Below are positions 36,370 to 45,713 of a DNA stretch of 64,000 bases, piece by piece. Source of the stretch: Ectobacillus sp042610425 (GTDB taxonomy: Bacteria; Bacillota; Bacilli; Bacillales; Bacillaceae_G); contig NZ_JBGJZM010000001.1 of the NCBI RefSeq assembly GCF_042610425.1, positions 1,984,001 through 2,048,000 on the forward strand, written 5' to 3'. A program made the translations under genes and the position numbers. Positions within the stretch are counted from its first letter, which is position 1, and every line of letters starts with the position of its first letter. Under the pieces are notes generated by a model, which saw nothing but the letters and a program-made list of their open reading frames with translations, did no database searches and was not told the origin of the DNA.

Positions 36370-37723
36370 GTGCATCCCCACTATCACTTTTTTTATCTAG
36401 ATAGTTTAACTTGTCTAACAGTTCAACTATTTCTAATTTCGTATCATCATCGACAATGACACCTCGTTTATCAAATTCAACCCATAGTTGATTTAACTCA
36501 ATACGCGGTTTACTTCCAACAGCAACAGCTGTTAATAATAATAATTGCTTCAGATTAAGTGCTAAAATCGTTCCTAATGCTCCCCCATTTTTTCTATAAA
36601 ACTTCGAAATAAAGGTTGTATAAGCTAATTTATAACGTGTGAAAACTTCTGTACTAATTTGACGACGGATTTTTTCAAACATATACCGATATGCTGTATC
36701 GATATCCTGCCCATTATATGCTTCTAATTCCTCTAGCCCGTGATAGTGACTAAACACTTCATTGATCCATTTATATAGCGATTCAATGTATTGCTTTGCT
36801 GCCTCTTCACCTGCTTCAGACAAGATTTTTTTGTAATCATGGTAGTATAGGTTTTCATCTGTTGTAAATGTATTTAATGCTAAAATATTAAGTAAATGCT
36901 CATGCGTATAGAAGTTCAAAATCTGACCTTTTATACGTAAAAAGCCTTCCTTATAACCTAGCCTCCATTTTGAAGCCTTTTCCTGATTCATTAAAAATGG
37001 TAAACTATGTAATTTCATTTCATCGAAATTACTAAACTTATTAGTTTGGAAAATGATTTGAGTCATTGCTATAAATGTGTAGTGAATGAATAAATTATCA
37101 ATATGCTCAACAAAAAAACCTGGATTTTTCGATAGCGCCCTTACATCCTCTAAAAACAATTCCTGATACTGTTTAAATAATACGCGGAACCGTGGTTTTA
37201 AAGAACTTTGCGTCTTAGGAATTTCAATATTTAAAATGTCATGCATTAACCCCTCATGCTGTAATTCACTTAAAACAACTTGAATTTCATCGTGTATATC
37301 GCGAATATAAATATCATAGAAAAACTGAATAACCTGCATTTGTCCTTTATATTCTGCTTTTTCTTCAGGTAAGTGAATATACTTTAAATATTGAAAAGAA
37401 TCCACATTATTCGTATCAACATTTCCTAATTCATATGTTAAAAACTCTTCAAACATCGCTTTTGACTCGTCAGAGTCATAATCCCCGGCATCCAAAATGT
37501 TATTTAGGAAATTATCCGCTTTTGTAAACTCTAACGCTTCATTACCCACTAAACGTAATAATGCCGCTGTTACTGTTGAAAACCCATCTTTATATGCTGC
37601 TCGGTCAGCGGTTCGTGAAGGTAATGGTAAAATACGAACATACTTTTTTCGTTCAAAGCTATATTTATCATTTTTATCTGTTACAAAATTTTTGATTTTA
37701 TCAAAATCTAATGTATATGTCAT
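36347..37723 (-). CDS. dptG: DNA phosphorothioation-dependent restriction protein DptG
   Basis: A 458-residue, mostly helical protein with no catalytic motif, as usual for DptG. The opening VRILPLPSRTADRAAYKDGFSTVTA and the C-terminal KFYRKNGGALGTILALNLKQ match the family in my judgement (each shown only in part: LPLPSRTADRAA, KNGGALGTIL). It sits between dptF and dptH with a TAATG stop-start overlap to dptF at 37721-37725, so the three are translated together. It acts as the structural link in the restriction complex. Confidence 0.82.
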   Translation of the reverse strand: MTYTLDFDKIKNFVTDKNDKYSFERKKYVRILPLPSRTADRAAYKDGFSTVTAALLRLVGNEALEFTKADNFLNNILDAGDYDSDESKAMFEEFLTYELGNVDTNNVDSFQYLKYIHLPEEKAEYKGQMQVIQFFYDIYIRDIHDEIQVVLSELQHEGLMHDILNIEIPKTQSSLKPRFRVLFKQYQELFLEDVRALSKNPGFFVEHIDNLFIHYTFIAMTQIIFQTNKFSNFDEMKLHSLPFLMNQEKASKWRLGYKEGFLRIKGQILNFYTHEHLLNILALNTFTTDENLYYHDYKKILSEAGEEAAKQYIESLYKWINEVFSHYHGLEELEAYNGQDIDTAYRYMFEKIRRQISTEVFTRYKLAYTTFISKFYRKNGGALGTILALNLKQLLLLTAVAVGSKPRIELNQLWVEFDKRGVIVDDDTKLEIVELLDKLNYLDKKSDSGDAQYVKSIL

Positions 37724-39444
37724 TATCTTACCTTCTCTACCTCGAATTTTACTGAACCAAAGCTAGGCTTAGTAATTAAATACTTTGATTTATCAACACT
37801 TCTCACAATCATAACTTCCTCGCTACTTTTTTCTACCGAACTTAATAGCTGCTTATAGAAATCTTCAAATTGAATTGCTACATTCATTTCATTTTTATTC
37901 GGACGATAGCCGCCTTTTACTTTTAATAGCAACTCGTACAATCTTAAATCTAAGTTAAAGACGGATTTGCAAAAGCCCAAGGTTATATAGTTGTCAAATT
38001 GTAAAATTACTTCATCTGACTCCTGTGCACCAAATGATTTCTGTACATACTCTTTTAATTTCAGTGGAAATGCTAAACGATGTGGACGACTTAAATCATT
38101 CGATACGAAATAATAGTTTGGTAGCGGTGATCCCTTCCATTTAATGAATGCTTCCTTCAAAATAGCAAATAATTCCCCTATCATTTTTTTATCACCTGTA
38201 TGGAAACTGTATAGATACTTCACAAAATCCAGAAATGTTTTATATACGGTAGGCTCTGTTAAATCCTTCATTCGAATAATGAATTTAGACAGCTCTTGTA
38301 ATTGATTTTTTTCAATTGCCTGCTGAATTACATTTCGAAAAATATCAGACTGCCAATCTACTTTACATTCATTAAAAATTTTTTGAACAAACACTTGCTT
38401 TTCCGATAACACATGTAAATTAGAAATTAACACATCGATTTCTTTTACACGTATCTGTAATGGATCGATTATACAGATTTTTTCGAGTAGCGATGAACGC
38501 TCAGGATGATTAAATAAAAGATTTGGCAATGTATGCTCAATGCTAAATCCTGTTTTATTTGAATTCACTTCTAACTCTGATGGTACAATTATCGTAAAAA
38601 TAAAGTTATAGAATGCTCGAGTAGATAGCATAATTTTCTCTCGCAAAATTACATGATAAATCTTTTCTAGTACACGGACACGAATTTCTTCATTTTGTAA
38701 AAGTTGATAGTTCGCATGTGCAATTGTCAAAATGCCTGCTTCGACATCCTGCTTCCATGCCTGATAAATTGGATTATCGCAATCATCTTGTACGATTTTT
38801 GTGAAAATAGATTCTAAAAAAGCAGATTGCGGTCCATTAGGTGTTAATGCAAAAACTCGTTCGCTTGCAAAATTATATAATTGAAACCTTTTATTTTTAT
38901 CGGAATTACTGTCCGTGAATAATGAATTTTCATCAAACACGCCATTTTCATTAATAAATTGTCTTAGCTGTGCAAATTGCCCTTTTTCCTTTTGAGAAAT
39001 ATAAAAATTGTGCAATACTCCAATATTAATCGCTACAATTATGTGCTGAGTAGGGGTGTGCCCATCATTAAACCCTTGTAAAATCTTCTCTAATGTTTCG
39101 ATAGAAGATTCAGTCGGATTATGGGATACCGTCGCATCATTATGTACAAAAACATTTAAAAATAGTGACGGGTATGCTGACTTTAAAGCTGATTTTAAAT
39201 ATGAAAGCAAGTGTGACTTTCCATCACCAACAGACCCACATAATAAAATTAACTGTTTCTCATCTTGTTGCTCGAGACACTTTACTGCTTTAATAATTTT
39301 ATCTTCAATTGGACGCTTAGTATGCATATATTTATTAAAAGGCGTAAATGTGTTCGTATGTATAACTGTCTCTTTTGATGAACTTTTTAACATTTTTATT
39401 TGATTTAAAAATTTTGATTCTGGATTCGGCTTTATATTTGTCAT
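37723..39444 (-). CDS. dptF: DNA phosphorothioation-dependent restriction protein DptF
   Basis: A 573-residue ATPase, first gene of dptFGH. Near the N-terminus it has FTPFNKYMHTKRPIEDKI and the P-loop CGSVGDGKSHLLSYL (about 69-83). The remainder is helical. DptF is required, with DptG and DptH, for cutting DNA that lacks phosphorothioate modification. The ATG follows AGGTGATGTA. No dndA-E or other sulphur-modification gene is visible upstream or elsewhere in the window. Confidence 0.85.
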   Translation of the reverse strand: MTNIKPNPESKFLNQIKMLKSSSKETVIHTNTFTPFNKYMHTKRPIEDKIIKAVKCLEQQDEKQLILLCGSVGDGKSHLLSYLKSALKSAYPSLFLNVFVHNDATVSHNPTESSIETLEKILQGFNDGHTPTQHIIVAINIGVLHNFYISQKEKGQFAQLRQFINENGVFDENSLFTDSNSDKNKRFQLYNFASERVFALTPNGPQSAFLESIFTKIVQDDCDNPIYQAWKQDVEAGILTIAHANYQLLQNEEIRVRVLEKIYHVILREKIMLSTRAFYNFIFTIIVPSELEVNSNKTGFSIEHTLPNLLFNHPERSSLLEKICIIDPLQIRVKEIDVLISNLHVLSEKQVFVQKIFNECKVDWQSDIFRNVIQQAIEKNQLQELSKFIIRMKDLTEPTVYKTFLDFVKYLYSFHTGDKKMIGELFAILKEAFIKWKGSPLPNYYFVSNDLSRPHRLAFPLKLKEYVQKSFGAQESDEVILQFDNYITLGFCKSVFNLDLRLYELLLKVKGGYRPNKNEMNVAIQFEDFYKQLLSSVEKSSEEVMIVRSVDKSKYLITKPSFGSVKFEVEKVR

Positions 39445-39669
39445 TACATCACCTTTTGTCTCTTTTGTTATTATTCTACCATTTATCCATTCATTAAGTT
39501 AACTTAATATGCCTCCCTGATATATACCAAAAAAAAGATATGTTCTAACAATTGAGCAGTAGTAAACATTCAATTATATAATCACTATGCATCTTTTTAG
39601 AAAAAAGTGCTTTCCCACACAATGTTAAAGAACATCATATTACACAAATATATCTTTTAATATAAATAT

Positions 39670-39870
39670 ATAGATAATGCAGTCACAGAAAATTTCTTTG
39701 GCTTATTAAAATCCTAACTATTGTATCTCTATGAATTTGGCAGTATAGAGCATTTTAAGAAAAAATTAGAAACCTATATTTACAAACACAAATGAATCAA
39801 AATAAATCGAAGAGGAGTGAGCCTGTAAAACAGAATTCACTCCTACTAGCTGCTTAATATATTTGTCTAA
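39670..39870 (+). mobile_element. Remnant of an IS3-family (IS150-type) transposase 3' end
   Basis: Reading from 39673 gives DNAVTENFFGLLKS, a stop, then LLYLYEFGSIEHFKKKLETYIYKHK and a frame shift into KSKRSEPVKQNSLLLAA. This is the decayed end of the DDE transposase of IS3 elements (DNAxxENFFGxLKxE with the catalytic Glu lost). A TTTGTCTAACTTTTTGG right-end-like sequence follows to about 39880. It fills most of the 39445-39960 gap. Confidence 0.65.
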
Positions 39871-39962
39871 CTTTTTGGATTTACTTCATTTTTGTGAGCG
39901 TTTTTGTTACTTTAGTTTCTATTTAGATGTCTTGGCCTACCATTTTTCGTAACTCATCAAAA

Positions 39963-39986
39963 AGACCTCGCTATTTAGCGAGGTCT
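39963..39986 (-). terminator. Terminator of the C5 methyltransferase gene
   Basis: AGACCTCGCT and AGCGAGGTCT form a perfect 10-bp stem with a 4-nt loop just past the methyltransferase stop; TTTTT follows on the minus strand. Confidence 0.85.
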
Positions 39987-39997
39987 ACATAATTATT

Positions 39998-41248
39998 TTA
40001 AAATAGACTAAGTTGTTTAGGCTTGTTTTCTGCAACTTTACTATCTTCTTTTTCAATTTTAAGAATCTGTCTCCCCATTCTTTCGATTAACCCAACAACT
40101 AAAGCATTGCCCATACAAAAATACCTCATTCTATCAGACATGCCTTCCGTCCAGTTATCAGGGAATCCATTAAGCCGCTCACATTCTTTAGGAGTAAGAA
40201 TACGTAATCTATTTGTTTGTGGGTCTTGGACAACATGACTACTTCGATTAACGGTTCCTTCACTCGTTAACATTGTTCTTCCTGGCTTATCAAGTGAATC
40301 AGGAAATACCATCCCACCTTCGGAAAATATATATTTATGCCCAGTTGCTGATATGCGTTCAATTCTCTTAGGACCTTTTAAATATTTGTACTTTTCAATT
40401 GCGCTTTCATTTAAATAATACTTTTCTTCTACATCTTGTTCAAGAATTTCACCTAAAGTAATAAATTGTTCTACTATAGGAATTAGTTCTTCTGTATATA
40501 CAACACCATTACGCATAATACCACCGTTCAAATATTTTGCTGAAAATTGGTCAGATATCTCAAGTATGTCCTTTGGTAATTCAAAAGAATTTGGTATGTG
40601 CTTTTCAGAATGAATTTCTGCAGTTGGAAATACATTAGCAAAAAAGCCCTCTTGATGAAGCATATTCCGACTTTCTATTACAGACATCCTTTCAACATAA
40701 GGTGTATCGTTACGAATTGCAAAAATAAAAACTCTACGACGACGTTGTGCTTGACCATACTCTGCTGCATTTATAACTCGCCATTCTACGGTATAGTTTA
40801 AATCGCGAAAACTCGCTAGCATAATTGAAAAGTCTCTTCCTCTTTGTTTTGAAGGAGATTTTAATAATCGATCAACATTTTCAAGTAGTACGTATCTTGG
40901 CCTAATTTCAGACACAAAACGAACAATTTCCCAAAACAAAACTCCTTTTTTCCCTTGAATTCCTTTTTCATTAGATAGGCTACGTGCAACAGAGTAATCC
41001 TGACAAGGGAAACCACCGACAAGTACTTCAATATTCATATCTCTTAAACTTTTTTCATCCACTGTTGATATATCTTCGTTAGAATGGATGCCTTTATTGT
41101 TAAAGTGACGAGTATAGCAATCAAATGCGTCCTGTGCTTTTTTTGATGGTTCCCATTGGTTCCCCCACACTACATCGAATTCTTTTGTCGCTTCAAGACC
41201 AAGACGAAACCCTCCTACACCAGCAAATAATTCTATTACTCTTAACAT
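39998..41248 (-). CDS. DNA (cytosine-5-)-methyltransferase of a type II system
   Basis: About 416 residues with the ordered C5-methylase motifs: FAGVGGFRLG (I), GGFPCQDYS with catalytic Cys82 (IV), LLENVDRLL (VI), QRRRRVF (VIII) and MGNALVVGLIERMG (X). The target-recognition region lies between motifs VIII and IX (about 210-310). Paired divergently with a Sau3AI-type endonuclease, it most likely methylates cytosine in GATC, as M.Sau3AI does; that site is an inference. The start at 41248 follows AAAGGAT at good spacing; the ATG at 41272 has no site. Confidence 0.85.
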   Translation of the reverse strand: MLRVIELFAGVGGFRLGLEATKEFDVVWGNQWEPSKKAQDAFDCYTRHFNNKGIHSNEDISTVDEKSLRDMNIEVLVGGFPCQDYSVARSLSNEKGIQGKKGVLFWEIVRFVSEIRPRYVLLENVDRLLKSPSKQRGRDFSIMLASFRDLNYTVEWRVINAAEYGQAQRRRRVFIFAIRNDTPYVERMSVIESRNMLHQEGFFANVFPTAEIHSEKHIPNSFELPKDILEISDQFSAKYLNGGIMRNGVVYTEELIPIVEQFITLGEILEQDVEEKYYLNESAIEKYKYLKGPKRIERISATGHKYIFSEGGMVFPDSLDKPGRTMLTSEGTVNRSSHVVQDPQTNRLRILTPKECERLNGFPDNWTEGMSDRMRYFCMGNALVVGLIERMGRQILKIEKEDSKVAENKPKQLSLF

Positions 41249-41522
41249 ATTTTGAACATCCTTTCGATACATGCAGAACTAAGAAGTTTTATAGTATTTA
41301 CTTGTACTAAATAACTTAAATAAGAATAGACTAGATTATTTTATAATATCATAAATCGTCTAATGTTTCATATGTCTACAGTATGCTGAAAATAAATTTA
41401 CTTCTAGTATATTATACACAAAATCGAACGTATATTCTATATTAACCTTTTTATTGAAATATTTGCATATTTCATCTATCTTTTAAGTTAAAGCGCATTC
41501 TTTATTAGAGGAGTACATGAAA

Positions 41523-42908
41523 ATGGACTATCAAACTATGGAAGAACTACTTATTAAGGCAAAAGAAGCAGAAGGAAAATCATTTAAAGAATTAGACAAA
41601 TATAATCGACTCGAAAATATCAAAGCAAAAGGTGCTTTAGGTCAAGTTATTGAAGAAAGCTTTTTTGGTTACTCAATTAACTCGGCTGCTAGACCAGACT
41701 TTGATAATATTGGTGTTGAATTAAAAGTTACTCCCTTCAAAAAAAATAAAAATAAATCCTTATCAGCAAAGGAGCGACTTGTACTAAATATTATCAATTA
41801 CATGGAAGAAGCTTATACTACTTTTTATTCATCTAGTTTTTGGAAGAAAAATAAGTGTCTATTGCTGATGTTTTATGAGTGGAAGCCTGATGTTAATCGT
41901 CAGAACTTCTATATACAAAAAAGTATCCTTTACCAATACCCTGAAGCTGACTTAGAAATTATTAAACAAGATTGGAAAACCATTATAGATAAAATCCGTA
42001 GTGGTAAAGCTGATGAACTGTCCGAAGGAGATACCAATTACTTAGGTGCTTGTACTAAGGGTTCGAACAAAAGCTCACTTCGACCACAACCCTTCTCCCA
42101 AACCATGGCAATGCAAAGAGCATTTTCTCTAAAACAATCATATATGACCAGCTTGGTCAGAAAATTCGTAGACCAAGAAGAATTAGTTAGTTTTGCGAAG
42201 ACGGAAGAATTAAAGACAAAAACACTTGATCAACTTTTATACGAGCGCTTCTCTCCTTTCGTAAATTTAACTGACAAAGAAATTGCCACTAAAACTGGAA
42301 TAGAATACAAAAATCAATCGAAATCCTTTGTCGCAAATATAATAAGTTCTTTATTAGGCATAAAGGGTACAAATCTAAATCAAATAGCTGAATTTGCAAA
42401 AGCCAATATCAAGTTTAAAACCATACGTCTTGAACCGAACGGAAAACCTCAAGAAAGTATGTCGTTTAAAAATATTGATTTCCATCAATGGACAAGTGAA
42501 TCATGGGAAGATAGTTATATACGTAATTTTTTTCTCGAAACCAAATTTCTATTTGTTATATTTAAATATAAGGAAACAAAGAAACAGAACTTTAATCGTG
42601 AATTGTTCTTCGAAGGAATAAAACTGTGGAATATGCCCTTCTCTACCATCGAGAAAGAACTAAAACAAGTCTGGGAAGAAGTAAATAAATTAATAACAGA
42701 AGGCTTGAAAATTAGCTATATAAAAAAAGGTCAAAAAAAAATAGAAACAAATAATCTACCTAAAAGCTCCTTCAACGGTGTTGCTCATATTAGACCAAAA
42801 GGAAGAGATGGCACTGATAAGATTCAATTACCAAATGAACAAACGATTACTAAGCAGTGTTTTTGGTTGAATAGTAGTTATGTTGCACAGATAGTAAATG
42901 AGGACTAA
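41523..42908 (+). CDS. Sau3AI/MutH-family type II restriction endonuclease
   Basis: About 461 residues, close to Sau3AI (489). The N-terminal MutH-like catalytic domain has ALGQVIEESFFGY and ARPDFDNIGVELKVTPF, giving the D-x(n)-E-x-K active site (D61/63, E68, K70 counted from 41517). The C-terminal half is the second, non-catalytic MutH-like DNA-binding domain (IRLEPNGKPQESMSF, AHIRPKGRDGTDKIQL, TITKQCFWLNSSY). Sau3AI-type enzymes cut GATC and are controlled by a second-site effector domain. The ATG at 41523 fits the GAGGAG site better than that at 41517. The divergent methyltransferase is its cognate partner. Confidence 0.87.
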   Translation: MDYQTMEELLIKAKEAEGKSFKELDKYNRLENIKAKGALGQVIEESFFGYSINSAARPDFDNIGVELKVTPFKKNKNKSLSAKERLVLNIINYMEEAYTTFYSSSFWKKNKCLLLMFYEWKPDVNRQNFYIQKSILYQYPEADLEIIKQDWKTIIDKIRSGKADELSEGDTNYLGACTKGSNKSSLRPQPFSQTMAMQRAFSLKQSYMTSLVRKFVDQEELVSFAKTEELKTKTLDQLLYERFSPFVNLTDKEIATKTGIEYKNQSKSFVANIISSLLGIKGTNLNQIAEFAKANIKFKTIRLEPNGKPQESMSFKNIDFHQWTSESWEDSYIRNFFLETKFLFVIFKYKETKKQNFNRELFFEGIKLWNMPFSTIEKELKQVWEEVNKLITEGLKISYIKKGQKKIETNNLPKSSFNGVAHIRPKGRDGTDKIQLPNEQTITKQCFWLNSSYVAQIVNED

Positions 42909-42930
42909 ATTTCATACAAACATAAAAATG

Positions 42931-42969
42931 CCCCTAAACTTTTAAATCTTAAGACTTTAAGTTTAGGGG
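42931..42969. terminator. Bidirectional terminator after the Sau3AI-like gene
   Basis: CCCCTAAACTT and AAGTTTAGGGG form an 11-bp stem, with further pairing inside the loop. It serves the endonuclease gene on the plus strand and could also end the converging four-gene operon. Confidence 0.8.
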
Positions 42970-43163
42970 TAAAAATTATTTTATTCTTCCATCTATTAAA
43001 CTAATACAAATAAACACTAAATTATTCTGCTTAGATTCCGAATGTTATTGCCTTCCTATATCTTGAAATCAGATAAAAAACTATCTGTTTTGCAAATGTT
43101 ACCTTTAAATCGCGCATAAATTTTGTGTTAGTGATTCCATAAAAATTCAAAATTCTTTTTTAG

Positions 43164-45713
43164 CTATAGTTTAAATAATGAAAGAATATCTTCTATGTCC
43201 TCAATTGGGTCAGGGGTCAGTTCCTTTCCTTCTATAGCATCGAGCATACGTTGTTCTTTTTCTTTTAAGCGTACATAGACTTTTTCATCAATTGTATTAT
43301 GGACTTGATCTTCTGTATCTAACATAAAGTAATAGTATTGAGTATATTGGTTGTTTGGCAGACCTAATCGATGAATTCGGTCTCTAGATTGCAACATGTG
43401 AGTGAGATTAAATGAATACTCTAAATAAATTGCGTCATGGCAGGTCTTATGTAATGAGACAGATTCTGCCAGCGTGTGTGGATTGGTTATTAATACGTCT
43501 ATTTCTTGTTTTTTAAAGCTTTCAATAATTCGATTTCGTTCTTCTTGAGGTGTAGCACCATAGATTACAGCAGCTTTAACACCTTTTGAAATTAAATCGC
43601 GATATACTTTATCAATTGTATTTACAAACATGCACCAAATAATGCATTGTTTTTGTTGCTGATGTAAATTATAGGCCAGATGTAACGCTTTATGATATTT
43701 CGTTGTTTCTTTTACTTTTCGAATAATGTTTACTTCCTCTTCTGAGAAACTAATGACATCATTTTGAAACTCTGCATACCAATCAACATTACTTTCTTCA
43801 CCGTATATTTCTACTATATCAATTGCTTTAAGTAAAAGTTCTGGATTTGAAGAAGCTTGTGTTAGTCGTATATATAAATGTAATGGCGAGTGACCATATT
43901 TTTGATATAGTAAGTCAATAATCTGATGTTCTTCATAAGTAGTCGAGCATCTTAGAAGTTGGTCTTCATTTGCTTTTGGTACATTTAATTGTTTTTTAGT
44001 TGTTCTCCAAAAGAAAGGATAGAGCTTTTCATTAATATTCTTTACGAGTTGTAATGAAGGCTTTTTCAATTCATTTGGTTCGAAGCCAAAAAACATTTTA
44101 TATTCTTCCATATATAAAATGTTTAAAAAGTTATAAATGTCTTGATAAGAATTTGGGATAGGTGTTCCTGTTAATGCAAATTTATAGATTGGTTTCTCAG
44201 CAATTCGTTTAGCAAATTGTGCTCTCTTACTCGTTAAACCTTTGATTTTATGTATTTCATCAAACACTAAAACTGTGCGTTCATCAATAACATCAATAAG
44301 TGCAGCTTCATACTTAGGTAACGATTCATAGTTAACTAATATCAGATTCTTTCCCATTCCGTTCAATCGCAGTTGCACTTCAGCAGCATCTTCTTCATGA
44401 ATATCGAGTACCTTTAACTCTTTTTGGTCTCCAAAATTCTCTTTGAATTCAAGTTTCCAAGATAGAAAGGCGTTTTTGGGTCCAATCATAATAATTTTGT
44501 CAGCCGTATTGATTTCTTTAGAGTTCAAATAGGCAAATACCCCATAAATCATTGACGTTTTACCAGATCCAGGTACAGAAAAATTAGCAGCTTTTTTCAT
44601 TTGCGTCATATAAAAAGAGCTCCACATTTGTTGTTCTCTTAAAGACCTATGAAGTTCTTTGGATACAATAGCCGAAAATTTCTTAAAATCGGTAATTATT
44701 CTACTATCATGATTTTTAATAAGAAGTGCGTATTTTGAACGTTCTTCAATCCAGTATGCATGATCATCAATATAATCTAATAATGTTTGGCTCACTATAA
44801 ATTGAAATTGCTTTTTAGTTGCATACTTCTCGAGTATTGAGATAATTTTTTGCATGTCAATATATGTAAGATTATCTTTGAAATTAGGATACTCATCTTC
44901 ATAGTACGGTTTTAATTTTCTAGAAATGAAAAAATCATTTGTATTGATTTGATAACCTTTCAAATTATCCTGAATAACCAATTGATTTTCCTCAATTGTT
45001 AATATGAGAGCATCCTCTGTTAGCATATCTTTGTCCACAATAATCCTTCCTTTGTCATATTTAATAATTTCTTTCTTAATAACTTCATCAATATCTTTGA
45101 TGTAAATATTCATCTCTTGAGCTTTATTATTCCAAAGTTTCTCAAATTGCTTAATTGCAATTTGTATCTTTTGTTGATCAAAGGAGGAGGATAGCCATGT
45201 CGTTGTTACATCAAATGCCTCATAATTATGTTCTATTGCGGCTTGAGTTTCATTATTTGAACCAGAAAAGTAAATAATATTGTTCTCTGCATCAGTACAA
45301 ATACCGAATTTTGAATGAAACAATCCCTCTTTTACAAAGCCTATTTTAATATCTACATAGCTGTTCGCAATAAGATATGCTAGATTATAGAATTGTACCT
45401 TCTCTTCTAGATTTAAAGTTTCATTTAACTTGCCTAGAAGATTATTTTGTAATTTTTTTCGTAAGTCGTAGCCAACTTTAATCAGATTAAAATCTTCATC
45501 ACTAATTTGATTTGATATGATTAGGCGGAATTTACCGCCATTTTGAACTAGCCCTTGTAATCCTTTCGCGTAAGCAGCAAGAGCTTTTGCACTAAAATAC
45601 CCACTAACCCTATCGTATGAAATAGTATGATACAATACAGGATTATAAAAATCTTTTGCTATATCGGATTCAGACGTATAATAGCTAGGGTGAATGAAAA
45701 GTTCCGTATACAT
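43164..45713 (-). CDS. PLD-family nuclease fused to SF2 (SNF2-like) helicase
   Basis: An 849-residue protein and last gene of the four-gene operon. Residues 1-170 are a phospholipase D-type domain with one HxK motif, FHSKFG (H133, K135), and FSGSNNE (150-155), so two copies would have to meet to form an active site. The SF2 motor follows: PGSGKT (381-386), DEIH (485-488), LTGTPIPN, then TNPHTLAESVSLH and the arginine-finger motif QSRDRIHRLG. It should translocate on DNA and cut. Its ATG overlaps the ParB-like gene's stop (TAATG at 45711-45715), showing tight coupling. Confidence 0.85.
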   Translation of the reverse strand: MYTELFIHPSYYTSESDIAKDFYNPVLYHTISYDRVSGYFSAKALAAYAKGLQGLVQNGGKFRLIISNQISDEDFNLIKVGYDLRKKLQNNLLGKLNETLNLEEKVQFYNLAYLIANSYVDIKIGFVKEGLFHSKFGICTDAENNIIYFSGSNNETQAAIEHNYEAFDVTTTWLSSSFDQQKIQIAIKQFEKLWNNKAQEMNIYIKDIDEVIKKEIIKYDKGRIIVDKDMLTEDALILTIEENQLVIQDNLKGYQINTNDFFISRKLKPYYEDEYPNFKDNLTYIDMQKIISILEKYATKKQFQFIVSQTLLDYIDDHAYWIEERSKYALLIKNHDSRIITDFKKFSAIVSKELHRSLREQQMWSSFYMTQMKKAANFSVPGSGKTSMIYGVFAYLNSKEINTADKIIMIGPKNAFLSWKLEFKENFGDQKELKVLDIHEEDAAEVQLRLNGMGKNLILVNYESLPKYEAALIDVIDERTVLVFDEIHKIKGLTSKRAQFAKRIAEKPIYKFALTGTPIPNSYQDIYNFLNILYMEEYKMFFGFEPNELKKPSLQLVKNINEKLYPFFWRTTKKQLNVPKANEDQLLRCSTTYEEHQIIDLLYQKYGHSPLHLYIRLTQASSNPELLLKAIDIVEIYGEESNVDWYAEFQNDVISFSEEEVNIIRKVKETTKYHKALHLAYNLHQQQKQCIIWCMFVNTIDKVYRDLISKGVKAAVIYGATPQEERNRIIESFKKQEIDVLITNPHTLAESVSLHKTCHDAIYLEYSFNLTHMLQSRDRIHRLGLPNNQYTQYYYFMLDTEDQVHNTIDEKVYVRLKEKEQRMLDAIEGKELTPDPIEDIEDILSLFKL

